Assembly (NCBI GenBank): GCA_030272155.1
Contig: CP126197.1
Coordinates: 3,340,001 to 3,404,000 of the forward strand
DNA from: Tetradesmus obliquus
Lineage: Eukaryota > Chlorophyta > Chlorophyceae > Sphaeropleales > Scenedesmaceae
DNA length: 64,000 nucleotides
Reading direction: 5' to 3'
Shown: positions 32,572 through 44,202 of the stretch, piece by piece
How the letters are laid out: every line of letters starts with the position of its first letter
How positions within the stretch are numbered: position 1 is the first letter of the stretch
The notes under the pieces: generated by a model
Told to the model about the DNA's origin: nothing
Databases searched by the model: none
What the model saw: the letters and a program-made list of their open reading frames with translations, nothing else
Made by a program: the position numbers and the translations under genes

Positions 32572-35500
32572 TCAACTTGAGTTGACTTGAGCTATGAGAG
32601 ATTGGCTCAAAATGCAGCCAGCAAGCTGTCAATGTCAAACTGATGTACGGCTCCAACCACCACTGAAACGCGCTGCGGTTTGCAGCAACAAAGTCATACA
32701 CCATCAGTCACAGAGCAAGCCAAATCTGCAGGCCTGCCAGCTGTGCAGCCCTTGCAAGGAAGACTTTTAAAACACTAGCAAGCCACAGCTACGCTTCACT
32801 CACATTGCCGGCATATTGCTTGCACGCATCAGCGAACGAACGCGTCTGCGTGACGGCCACACCCAGCGGGCAACTGCTGCCGTCACAAGTGCCAGTGATG
32901 TTGCAGGTGATGCGCGTGCCAGTGAGCTGTGCGGATGGCGTCTGCACGGCAGCAGCAGGGGATGTTGCGTCACAGTGTCAGCGGGCATCGCCTGTTCTGA
33001 AGCTACGGGGTATGAGTAGGAGACCATCAATGAGAGGCTGCCCGAACATGCACAGTTGCAGGAAATGGTGTGTGGCAGGAAAGCACTTGCAAGGCATCTG
33101 TGAATGGACTTGCCTTTGATATGTACAACACCAAATGCACCAGCGTCACTCTAAGATTCTTCCACAAACCAGCACTGGCACTCACTGTGGAAGAGTAGCG
33201 CCTGCTGCCGTCGCAGAAGAAGCACATGTCCCAGCACGAGGGCGCATCCCAGCACCTGCTGCTGCGCAGTGTGTCCTGCACCCACACGCCGGCTCCTGTT
33301 GGGTTGCTTGCATTGCTCGGCAGGAACTGTGCAGCCGGGTAGCAGCCGATCCGGCCTTTGGGGTCCAGCTGCCCTGTCGCATTGACTTTCATTGGCACGT
33401 GGCCGAGAGTCTGTGCGTCTGGACACACGCAGGCAGTCCGACCCCCGATTTCCAGCCGCATTAGTACCAAATTGTCCTGAAACTGCCCGCCTGCGATGCC
33501 ACACTGTTTGTTGGGTGGCTCGCAGGCAGGCGGCTGGCTGTAGCTCGGGCCTGGCTGGATGGGTGTCCAGGCGCTACCGCCGGTTGGGCAGTCTATGGCC
33601 ACGCCTGCGGTTGAGGCGGCGGGGCGGGGCTGGCAGCTGGAGGTAGGTAGGGGAGACGGGCTGGGGCTGGGCGATGGGCTGGGTGATGGTGATGGTGACG
33701 GGCTGGGTGACGGAGACGGGCTAGGCTTGGGGGACGGTGAAGGTGACGGGCTAGGTGACGGTGACGGGCTGGGTGATGGGCTGGGTGATGGGCTGGGTGA
33801 TGGGCTGGGTGACGGTGATGGGCTGGGTGACGGTGACGGGCTGGGTGATGGGCGGGGTGACGGAGATGGTGATGGGCTGGGGCTGGGCGATGGGCTGGGT
33901 GACGGGCTGGGTGACGGGCTGGGGCTGGGTGATGGGCTAGGGCTGGGTGACGGGCTGGGTGACGAGGACGGTGAAGGGCTGGGTGACGGGCTGGGGCTGG
34001 GGCTGGGGCTAGGCAGTGCCTGGCATGCGCTGGCATTGGCGGTTGGGCCAAAGCCTGCTGGGCATGCGCTGCAGGTTGCTGTGCTGCCGTTGTTGAAGGT
34101 GCCTGAGCCGCAGGGGCTGCAGGAGGGCCCTGCTGCTGACCAGCTGCCATAGCCAGGCAGGCACACTGCAGCAGCAGCAGCAGGAAACAGCAGTAGCAGC
34201 ACAGACAAGTTTAGTGCAAAGCATGCAGATGACTGTGCCGCTTGTGCATGCGTGGGTATCTGCCGGCATCCACAACAGCAGCAGAGCAAGCATGACACCG
34301 GAGCTAGTTCAGCATGCGCAATCGCACGTGCCAAACAGGCACCTTGACAGGTTCTGAGCGCACCTGTGCAGTTCGCCACAGAGATTGATGCCACACTCGG
34401 AGTGCTGCTGTAGCTAGGGCACATCGTACACGCCTCGTTGCCGGTGGTTGACTTGTAGCTGCCGATATCGCACGCCACAGCTGCTGCCGGCGGCTGCGAT
34501 CCAGCAACAGCAGTGTACCCTGGCAGGGCTTTGCAGTCTGATCTGTTGCTTGATAAGGCCTGCTCAGTGGTCATGAAGCGCGGGCAGGTGTCACAGGGCC
34601 GCGCCTGAAACATGACCGTGTCTTGCGCCATGCCTGTTGAGCCTGGCCAGCAGTCGATGGCGCCACGCACCGGGGTGGTGCCATCTGAAGTGGGTAAGAT
34701 CTGCAGGCCCTGGCCTTTCAGGACAACTGCGGAGCAGGCAGCAAAGGAATGTTGAGGCCAGTACAGCGGCAGTGTCAATCAATGCAAAGCCAGCAAGGTG
34801 GCAAAGTCAGCTGCAGAGGTTTTGGGTATTCGCCACTCCTAAACCACACCTACCTTTGAATGTCGTACGTTTAGATCACACCCGGGTAACAGGACACAAG
34901 ATGACAGGCTCAGGGCAGTTAGGAGCAAAATGACAGTGTGACCCAGCAAAACTCACAGCAGTCGAAGGCGCTGGTCCTGTTGCCGCGTGAGGTGATGTTG
35001 TCGCCGCAGGGTGTGCAGGCGGCCCTGTTCCAGCCAGGGTTGTAGCCGCTGACACACAGCTGCACTGACAGGACAGTAGTGTCGGCTGGCAGTGGGTACA
35101 GCACCCCATAGCCGGGAGGGGCCACTGCAGGGGGTCAACAGCAGAAAGGACGCCGCAGGTTCAGGACAGCAGTCGTACATGCGAGGGTGAGGTAGGGAGT
35201 GCCATGTTGCAGCCATCTAGAAGGCGCGCAGCTGACCCTGCAGCTGACAGCTGAAGCCAATGAATGCTGCCACCCTACGTGTGTGTGCTGCTGCTGCTGC
35301 TGCCATGTGCTGCAGCTGACGAGGAATGACAAATTGACACTGTCAGCAAAGCCAGGGAGTGTGCACGCTGCTCTCGACTCCCGCGCAATCTGCTGCCCTC
35401 GTCCAATGATATGGCCGCAACATATATATAACCGAGCAGCCACCAGATACAAACTCACAGCATGCGGCAACGTCGCTGCTGCCTGGCCCTTGTGTGGTCA

Positions 35501-37380
35501 GCCCCCATGGGCACACCTGGCAGCTGTTGCTGCCTTTCAGCCCGCCCACATTGTACTGCCCCACAGCGCACAACTGCGCCTGGCAGCCGCTAGTCATATC
35601 ACAGGTGGTCAGCCCATAGCCTGGCAGCGCGTACGCGCACTCTGCTGCTGCTACTGCTGCTGAGCCTGCTGTCGTCACGCCTGCTGCGCAGGGCCTGCAT
35701 GCCTCGCTGCCCTGCAGGTGGTAGCCTGGCTGGTAGGTGCCTGGGGGGCACACCCGCACAGTGCCCTCCTGGAAGTACAGCCCGGGGCCCGCCTCTGCAC
35801 CACGCAAAGCAACACAGCATTAACACTATCAAATGGCAGCACTCTGAGATAGGGCACCTGCCTGTGCTGTCGCTGCAAAGCCAGCAGCCGCTGAAGCTAC
35901 AGCTCTTGCTGGTAGGATGCCATGCAAGAACGCATGGAGAGGGGTGCGAGGCGGATATGCCTCTGCCAATCTTGCATGAGGCGGCGGCTGCAGAAGAGTT
36001 GCTTTATACTCGTCAGGCAGAGGTGCATGCTGCACAGCGCTCTTGAAGCCTCAGGTGCAACCTGAGGCATGCATGCTAGCAAAGCAGCGCTACTCACGGC
36101 ACTCATAGCGGTCAACAGCTCCCTCCCTTGCAGTGGTGAGGCCAGAAGGGCAGCGCTGGCAGGGCGTCAGGCTTGAGCGCAGGCCCTCACTCCAGCTGCC
36201 CACAGGGCACAGGCTGGCTGTGGCTGTTGCTGTTACAGCATAGCCGTAGCCCGGCAGCAGCACTGAACGCGGTGACAGTAGCAGAAGGTGCGCGTCAGGG
36301 ATGCAATTGACTGTTGCGATGATGTGATGCGCTGCTGGTGTTGAATCATCCACTAAATGCTGCCAAACGCTGCTTCCCCAGGTCAGCATTGTGCCAAGGC
36401 AAATTCAACTGCAGCCAGCAGCACCAACATTGCAACACTACCATATTGGCTAACTGCTGTGTCAGGTACTGATGACACCTGCGTACTGATCAAACCTGCT
36501 GTTGCAACACACGCTACTGCTGGCTGACATTGTCTTTGCTAAATCAGCAGTGCTCACCGCAGCCATTTCTGTGCCTTGTCAGCTGCCCAGCCCTCGTGGT
36601 CAAACCAGTGCCGCAGGGGATTGCTGCTGCTGGCGCTAGGCCTGTCTGCAATACTGCTGCTCCTACTGCTCCTGCTGCTGCAGGGCGCACTGCTGCTGCT
36701 CCCGCTGCTGCGACAGATGCGTTAACATTGAGGCCACCGGGGCACCACGAGCCCTGGGGGCAGCTGAAGCACTGGCAGCTGCCGCTGCTGCAGTCTGCAT
36801 ATGACCCCGGCCGGCAATCTGCGTTTCAAACATCCGCCGCAGGCAGGCAGCCAGGAACAGTTGTCAGCTCAGGCACTTAAGCGTTTATAAAAGCTCGGAG
36901 GAGTGACGTCAGGTGTGCTGTTGCGGCTGGCTGTCACGCATCTGCGTGTCATGTGCCACCTGCTGTGTATGTGCGGTGTCTGCTGCAGCGACACCGAGCC
37001 TCAGAAGCAGCAGAACCATCTGCACTGACTGTGCTGCACATTGGGCAGCTGTGTAGCGTGGGCGCAAGCTGCATCCTGGTGTGCTGATGCTGCACAGTAA
37101 CAGCTGCTGCTGCTGAGCACCCACCGCATCGTGTGCTGTCAGCCGATCTCAGGTAAAGCATGCCATTGCATCGCGGGCAGGTGAGAATCGACCTGGTGCC
37201 CACTATACTAAACGGGCATGAGGCTAGCGCACAGCCCGGGATGAGACCACCGCAAGCTGGTGCTGCTGGCGCTGGGCTGGCTAGCAACTGGCGGGCTGTC
37301 GCCTCATACGCAAGAGACAACCAAAGCAGGTATATAGTATAAGTAAGGATAGAAGACCGTTTGGTGCTGCTATAGTGCAT
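32384..37380 (-). CDS. gene C: paralogue of gene B with Ser-Pro array (3' end unresolved)
   Basis: Exons on the - strand lie at about 37380-37125, 36820-36550, 36262-36098, 35798-35464, 35125-34962, 34727-34366, 34168-33190, 32945-32808 and 32512-32384, in the same order and phases as gene B. It has a signal peptide ([18 protein letters not shown]) and then [20 protein letters not shown], which differs from B at few positions. The third exon is identical to B in protein, and the fourth nearly so even in silent positions, while the Ser-Pro array and the C-terminal half have drifted ([28 protein letters not shown] kept). The final recognised exon reads [14 protein letters not shown] and C are a head-to-tail tandem duplication about 8 kb apart. 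Role as for B: an inferred wall or surface glycoprotein. Confidence 0.8.
33655..34020 (-). repeat. Ser-Pro coding array in gene C
   Basis: Same kind of array as in gene B, but richer in GGGTGACGG and GGGTGATGG units on the + strand and with fewer GGGGCT blocks. It encodes Ser-Pro with single RPSP, KPSP and SSPSP variants. The two arrays therefore evolved separately after the gene duplication. Confidence 0.9.
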
Positions 37381-38812
37381 GGATGCCTTCAGCTGATAGC
37401 AGGTAAGGGCCTTTGCCCATACAGTGCTAGAATCAATTCATTGTGTGTTCTAGAAAGTCACTGAATGGGGAAACGGAGGCTGTGCTGACCGCTACATGGG
37501 CGACTAAACTGCAACAAAACATCAGTCCGCCCTTCTTCATTTGGAAACAACAGTACTCCATGTTCGTTTTCACCACTACCAACCAGTTTTTGTAAGATAA
37601 TTTTTAACGGCAGCCGAATATCGGCCTGATCCCTATAAGAGATGTTCTCGTTGTTCGGTCCGTTCGTGCTTGTTGCTGCAGAACATTCAACTTAGCCCAT
37701 GATGCCGTGATCTAAGCATTTTATTGATGTCACCAAAACGACTTGGGAAGGCACGAACAGCGCTGGTATGCAAGGGGACAAGCGAAGCAGCTGCAGCCAG
37801 CATTTACTGTGTTGCTGTACCCCCTGCCTCAAGATGCGCGACCACTGCCTGACTTCATGAGGTACTGGTAAGGAGTGGTCAAAATTGATCTCGAAAGTGC
37901 CGTGGAAGAGCGGAGGCCGGCGTGCACACAGACAGCAACATTGGCCTGTTGGTGCAACACCAACACGTATTGCACGACCATTATCACAAGCAACGGTTGA
38001 TGTCTGCTCAAGACATGTCCACATCTCCATCGCAATGTATGATCACTGTGAGCATTCGACACCAGCACACACATGCATTGATAGCAGCACCCACCAGATG
38101 GCCCGTCCTGCGGCAGTATGTGATTGTTGACTTGATTACACGACGGAACAGTGCCAGTCACAAGCTCATCATGGTTCTTTCTGCAAAAGGTCTCGACTGC
38201 AGTTGCCACAGTGCAGACGACTAGCCTTCTTTGGTATCAAATACAGCAGACACTTTGAACGGCGGGAGGCAGCAGGGCTTGCGCACATTGAGCCCACTCC
38301 TCCCACCACGACTGGCGCTGCCAGTCCTTGGCAAGGACAGCAGCACATGCTGCTGCTGTTGCTGCTGCTATGACCTTCGCGCTTCCCCGCAGGTTCCCCT
38401 CCAGTTGCTGCCCACTGACGCAGCACTGCTGTAGCTCGATCAGCGCTGCTGCATGCGCCATCCAGCGACTGCCTGCATCACATCTGATGCGGCCAGTTGC
38501 CGCGCTCACTGAGCGACTGGCAGTCCCCTACTTCCGTCCCGTTGCTGGGGTCTTCGGCCGCGCTTTCACCTGCAGCGTGCAATCAAGCGGCGACAGCAGC
38601 TTGATGCGTGGCTTGTGTAAGCTGTGCACGCACAGTATTGAGCATCAAGTGGTGGGAGCGCTTGCAACACGTGTTTTCACGCTTGCTGGCGGAAGGTCCT
38701 CACACAGAGACAGCAGACTCAGCTTGCAGGAAAACCTTGAAGGATGCTCACTGCACACCTGCACCCACAAGTATTACACTGCACTATCATCAGACCGCAA
38801 AGGAACGAAGCA
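37381..38812. other. region between gene C and RAE1
   Basis: Holds the gene C promoter, with no clear TATA, and the RAE1 3' flank. One - strand open stretch at 38472-38237, after an ATGCAG acceptor, looks protein-like (HAAALIELQQCCVSGQQLEG, then WWEEWAQCAQ) and ends in a stop. It may be the last exon of a small unrecognised gene. Another at about 37960-37692 (FHGTFEINFDHSLPVPHEV) is weaker. Upstream exons could not be joined in phase. Confidence 0.35.
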
Positions 38813-41022
38813 CTAGATAGACTTATGCATATGTGCAGCGCGCAGCCGCACCTCCGCCTCCTGTGTGCCGTGCAGCTGCACGTAGCTGGGCATCTGCGCG
38901 GGGTTGTACGCCTGGAAGCCCTTGCTCCAGTCGTAGCTCAGCCCGTACGCGTAGATGCTGCCATCAGCGTTGAAGCTGCCGCAGGTGATTGGCGCAGGCT
39001 CAGCTCCGTAGCTGGCCTTGGCCATCGCCTTGAGCCGCTGCTTGCTGTCCTTGTCCCAGAAGTTGTACGTGCTGCAGGAGAGGGTGGGTACATGATGGAT
39101 TGATGGCCCGCAAGCAGGCAGGCAGCAGCAAGGCCAGGCAGCAGCCAGGTGGCGACGAAGCATGTGCGAGCAGTTGCAGAAATACGGAGGCACCGAGAGA
39201 TCAGGCAAAAGGATGACATGCAGCCTCGCAGCGCAGGATCATTGCCGACATGCTTTGCTGCGCCAGCTGCTGGTGCGCATGCCACCGCGTCGCCTGCTAC
39301 CACCAATTGCAAGCACAAGCTCCACGTGCCGCCGCAGCAGCATGACACAGCACGCTCTGCATGCGCCACGGTAACAGGCAGATCTGCAACACCACCCATC
39401 AAATGCTGGGCGGCCAAGCTGGAACACATACAAGCGCCGCTCCGCTGCATGACCGCTGCTGTTCAAGCCGCTCACCCATCGCTGCCAGCCGTCACAAATG
39501 TGCCGTGCACGGGGTGGAACTCGATGCTGTTCACCGCGTAGATATCGTTGCCGTCACGGTGGCACTTGAATGTGAAGTTCTTGGTCTGCCCGATGCTGTC
39601 CTCCACGTGCTGCACAGCCACGCGGCCTTCAATGGAGCCGATCAGGTAGCCGGTCTTGTCTGCAGGCGGTTTAAAATTGACGCCACAGAAGTGCAAGGGA
39701 TGTGTTGTGTGTGTGCAGGCAGCATGCGGTGAGAAATCTGCTTCAACAGCAAGCAAAGGTGCTGCTGCGCGCTACCACGTTTGCCGCAAGTACTGCCTGC
39801 AGTGGTCTAACAGAAAGGACCGTCATGCTGTCAAATCCAGCTGCTGGCAGGAGCAGAGCGGCAGGAGCAGGATAGCATGTAGCTCGCACACCGGCTGAGC
39901 TGGTACCAGCACCAGCAGCAATCACCTGGGAAGCAACAGCAGCGCCTTGCGATACCTTAAACGCTGCCAAAGCCGCATGCAGCTGGAACGGCGGCCAACC
40001 AACACTCCATACACAAACCAGCACCAACAATCACCTGGGAAGCATGCCACGCAGCGCGTCTGCCACTTGAGTGGCGACTGCAGCTGCTTGTAGGGCGCGC
40101 TGGGGTTCTGCAGGTTGAACACCAGCAGGTGCCTGTCTGCAGTGCCTACCACCAGCAGCGGGTGCTTCACATCAAGCGCGTAGCAGCGCTCCGGAAGGTT
40201 GTAGGAGAAGACAGGGTTGGGTGTGCGCAGGTCCCAATACTTGAGTGTCTTGTCCCAGCTGCCTGCAGCACACACAAGTCGAGAGAGCCAGAGCGTTTAT
40301 GTTGGGGGACCCCGCCAACTCATTGAGCACACGGGGTGCAAGTGCAGGGACAATCGCAACATATGTGCCTCTTTTACTGATGCAAAAACTAGGGAACTAC
40401 ACCCAGCTCCTTCAACCCGACAAGCATCGACTAGCATCAACTCATAAAGCATCGACAGTAGCTTGCAGGAACTTGATGCTGGCAGCTTGGCAGCTGTCTA
40501 TGCTACATCCACCAGGCAGAGCTGGCTGTTGCAGCTGTTCCTGCAAGCTGTTCCTGCAAGCCACAACTGACAGCAAGCACCCGCAGCTGTCTATCTGACT
40601 GCCCTACAGACATTACACAACATTGCTGCAGCGTTTTAGTCACCTGTGACGAGTAGGTTGTTCTCCGGAATGAACGCGCAGTGCCGCACCGGTGCGTCGT
40701 GCTGTGCTACTTGCTGCGCCTGGTTGGTGGCCAGGTTCCACATCTTCACTGTCTTGTCGCAGCTGCCAGTGAACACAGCTGAGCCATCTGCGTTCCAGCT
40801 GCTGCATAGCACTGGCTGTGTGTGACTGGTGGAGGCCTTTGGTGCTGCCTGGCCATTGCTTGCTACTTCCCAGCAGTACACGTTGTTGTCCCAGCAGGTG
40901 GCCACGAGGATGTTGGCTCGCGGGCTGAAGTTTACGCTTGTTATTCCGTCAGCTAACGCAGGCGTGATCTGCACGTCCTTGTTGGGATTGATGCCACCAG
41001 TGGCAGCTGCAGCTCCAAACAT
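38813..41022 (-). CDS. RAE1: RAE1-type WD40 mRNA export factor
   Basis: Four exons: 41022-40644, 40262-40035, 39659-39476 and 39071-38813. Phases agree and give 349 residues, the usual RAE1 length. Diagnostic blocks: [22 protein letters not shown], the [12 protein letters not shown] and [18 protein letters not shown] repeats, [33 protein letters not shown], the [20 protein letters not shown] block, and [19 protein letters not shown]1 is a seven-bladed propeller that binds nucleoporin Nup98 and acts in mRNA export and spindle assembly. The protein ends close to the last blade (AAHMHKSI). The gene is compact and free of amino-acid runs, unlike its neighbours. Confidence 0.96.
39905..39940 (-). 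repeat. copy of the 3' edge of RAE1 exon 2
   Basis: AATCACCTGGGAAGCA on the + strand (exon end plus donor on the - strand) at about 39920 repeats the true exon 2 end at about 40030. Similar flanking intron (CACCAGCAGC versus CACCAACA) follows in both. It is short but fits the exon-edge pattern seen elsewhere. Confidence 0.5.
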
Positions 41023-42575
41023 GCTTGCTACTGCTGCTGCTCTTGCTGCTCTTGCTGGCTATTCTATGGGAAGGCTGCCGCGTTGAGCCTAAACTAAGAG
41101 CCTAAACGTGTATAAGCAGCTCATACAAAACAGCGAGAAGCCCAACACGTCAACGTTGATGAAGCTAAACAAGACGTCTGCGTGCAGCGCACAGTGCTGT
41201 GTGATCGGTGCAGGTGCATGGGATCAGTTGCTGCTTCGCTTGAGTACAATCATGTTGGCTCGTTGGGTGAAACGGGTTGCAAACAAAAGCAGTTGGGGTT
41301 TGCTGTGCCAGTGACAGGTGTGACATGTTTTCAACCAGTGTAACACAGTTGATATGGGTTTAGGCAGAAGTCGTACCCAAATTTGACCTTTCACTCCTGC
41401 AAATACTAACGACTGAAGTTTGATGCAGTTTCACACCATGACGCGTCATGCACTGGCCCCAGCACAGGCAGCAGTTGTCAACTGCAGCTGGTGCATCAAA
41501 ATCAGGATCACAACCGCAAGCTGCCGCAACGCATAGGATACGAGATCGGCACTGACACAACAAAGAAGAATGCTCTCTGCAGGTATTCACACCCATCTTT
41601 ACCACCAGGTGAAGTGGGTGGGCCTCCAGAATGCTGATCAGGCCTGTACCCGATCCTGAAACTCATTGCTACCAGCTAGCCCAAGGCCTGCAGCCAGTCG
41701 CAGTCACTGGAGCAACAGCACACGAATATGGGCCCAGCAGTGACCAACAGGCCAGCTGCCTTCTCAACCCTAATTCCGTGCTGCCGCCCAGCTGCGCAGC
41801 TAACAGCTTGCACAGGCCAGTGCCAGTTGGAGTCACAGGCACTGCTGTACACTACCTCTCCACCTGCTAGCAGCGCTGCTACACCTGCAGCACCAGACTG
41901 ACCACCTGATGCCACATTGCCAGTAAAGTGAAGTGCTCCTGGGCTAGCCAGCGGACAGCGGCTTACTTGTGTGACCCCAGAACAATCATCATGGCGCCCT
42001 GACCAAGTCTGAGCCTCAGCTGAGGCATCGCCAGATGTCGGACATCATAATGCACTGATTTGACCCAGATCTTCTGACACCCCTTTGACACAGAAGTCAT
42101 AAGCACAGTCAATCAGACACATCAGAGGCACTGGCATGTCAAATTTTCTAAAATATGCGCGTGCCAGGTTCTATCACAGCATGGGTGACCTGTACAGCCC
42201 ATCTCAATTACCAGCAGCATTGCACACGCCCAGCAACATCATGATGGTCACAGCCAGCACAGCCAGATGGGTCACCACTGCTTACTACAAAGCCATGCAA
42301 GGGAGCAGATTGAGGCCAACATGCTCTCACAGAACCTCATGCACATCTTAAGAGGCACCTGGCTGCAACAGTGGCACGCACGCGGCAAGGCTGTGGCGCA
42401 CACAGAACAGAGCTGCGGTGTTTGGACAGCAACGCTCTTCATAAAACGTACGCAGAACAAGCGACGCGTTCACCCAGCACCAGCACGGCATATGCTTCCA
42501 GGCTGAGAGGGCACTTATTCAAAAATAGTGTACAAGCAGTATACAGGACCAGGCCATGACAAGACTGATCCCCTG
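41023..42575. other. RAE1 upstream region and intergenic space
   Basis: About 1.5 kb upstream of RAE1 with only short open frames and no splice-consistent exons. I see no promoter element with confidence. Confidence 0.45.
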
Positions 42576-42725
42576 CAGCTGCTTTGCAGCATAGGGCGCA
42601 AGTGGACGGGTAGAGGGTGTGGAGCCCAGGGGCGGCGCCCCTGGCCACACACACCCTCTTAGCCTTAACTTACCCAGGAGCTGCAGAGCTGCCTGGGTAG
42701 CCACTCACTCACTCAGCTGCTTTGC
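42576..42725. repeat. hairpin element flanked by 12-bp direct repeats
   Basis: CAGCTGCTTTGC occurs at 42576-42587 and 42714-42725. Between them lie two strong inverted repeats. One at about 42611-42660 has AGAGGGTGTG pairing with CACACCCTCT around CCAGGGGC-GGC-GCCCCTGG. The other at 42671-42700 has ACCCAGG pairing with CCTGGGT. The layout resembles a small non-autonomous insertion or a structured 3'-end signal downstream of the flavin-protein gene. Confidence 0.6.
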
Positions 42726-42927
42726 TGTAAAACATACCCAGGATAACATGAATTGACAGATTAGGAACTTCTGCTGGAACTAGCTTGAGCTATCTCTTGC
42801 AACTCCGATACTCTTTGAATGGTATGTATTGATGGTCTCCATGCAGGCCTGCACCTGCTAGCGCCGCTTTTCTCAACACAATGCCAGATGCACACAGCAA
42901 TACATGCAGCACTTCACCGCCAAACTG

Positions 42928-44202
42928 TCAGTGCCGCGCTGCATGCACCCCCAGAACCCCTCCCGCCAACAGACCCACGCTCAGCCACAGCAGCGGCCCA
43001 GCTGCTGCCTCCCCAACCACCTTCTGCAGCAGCCCTACCATCATGCAGCTGCAGCTGCTGGCCCCGCTGCGCCCAACAGCAGCAGCACCGCCTGCAGCAC
43101 TCTTGCCGCTGCCATTTGCTGCGCCGTTTGCAGCCTTTACAGCAGCCGGCAGAGCAGCCAGACCATCCAAGCTGGTGGCGTTATTCTCCATCCTGTACTG
43201 CTGCATCGCTGACTCATCCTTGCTGCCTGCCCAGGACACCCAGCTGTCGCGATCGGATTTGAATTCCAGCAGCGGCACGCCGTAGCCGCATGCTGACGCG
43301 ACATGGTGGATGTCTGCAACAATGATGGAGCGTGCGCCTGCAGCAAAGCTGCTTTTTCCATCGCCGCTGGGGGTGGCAGCAGCAGCTTGGAACGATGACG
43401 CCATTAGGGAGTCGAACTGAGAGGTGCCGCGCTCGTGGACTGTGGCCTTGCCCCTGTGTTTGCAGGACACACAGGGGAGCAGCGCATGAGCAGGGTTGTG
43501 GGTGGGCTACCAGTTTGTTGTGTTGTGTTGTGCTCGCAGCTGCAGGGATCAAGCAACAGGTTCTGTATGCCTGTCTGCGAGCATGTGCAGAGGCTGCAGG
43601 CAAGGCTGCAGGTAAGGCTGCAGGTAAGGCTGCAGGTAAGGCTGCAGGTAAGGCCGCAGCTAAGGCTGCAGCTAAGGCTGCAGCTGGCCAGCTGAGTGGG
43701 GGGCTCACCACAGGCGGAGGATGCACGGGGAGTCCTCAAAGTTGCAGAACATGAAGGTGATGCGCCCATTCTCCTGCAAGCTCAAGACCAGAAGCGAGCG
43801 CACATTAAGCGCATGCACATCAGGTCAAGCAGTAATGCTTTGGCCAGCCATGATGGGCAGCCACGTTCATGAGGGGTGTGCATGCGGTTCACGCGCCAAG
43901 CATCAGCAGCAGTGTGGGTGGCAGTGCACAGGAAGCAGCAGCACAGAGGCTGAGCGACTCAATCATTGCTCGGAGCAGCAGCTCACCCTGACATGTGCGA
44001 TGGTCTCCACACCGCTGCCGGTGAGGTCCAGGAATGCCACACGGTTGTCGTTGATAATGGCAAACGTCTCAGCTGCATGCCCCTTCGGTGACAAGTTGAC
44101 ATGGCCATCACTGCTCAGGGGTGCTGTGGCAAAGAAAAACAGGTGCTGCTTCGAGATGAGCTTGCGAGCGAACGGGTTGATCGCTTGCCAGTGTTGCCCC
44201 AT
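42928..44202 (-). CDS. pyridoxamine-phosphate-oxidase-like FMN-binding split-barrel protein, tail-anchored
   Basis: Three exons: 44202-43987, 43773-43709 and 43453-42928, in phase, 268 residues. The fold is recognised from KQHLFFFATAPLSSDGHVNLSPKG, RVAFLDLTGSGVETIAH, ENGRITFMFCNFEDSP then LRLWGKA, ARSIIVADIHHVASACGYGV and RMENNATSLDGL. These are the order and spacing of the small PNPOx-like family that binds FMN or a related cofactor; substrates are mostly unknown. The C-terminus adds a Gly/Ala/Ser linker and a hydrophobic segment (GPLLWLSVGLLAGGVLGVHAA), which suggests a tail anchor in a membrane. It starts 441 bases from the divergent R3H gene. Confidence 0.88.
43592..43687. repeat. 12-bp array with repeated splice-like motifs
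   Basis: Eight units of GGCTGCAGGTAA or close variants, in the second intron of the flavin-protein gene. On the + strand each early unit contains CAG|GTAAGG, a consensus donor. On the gene strand each unit ends CTGCAG like an acceptor. Confidence 0.9.

Noticed and set aside
38570..38621. candidate exon HKPRIKLLSPLDCTLQ on the - strand
   Set aside because: It has good splice sites, but its phase does not match the open segment at 38472-38237, so the two cannot be joined.
38328..38816. 162-codon + strand ORF
   Set aside because: It overlaps a more protein-like - strand frame, has no recognisable motif and no splice-consistent neighbours.
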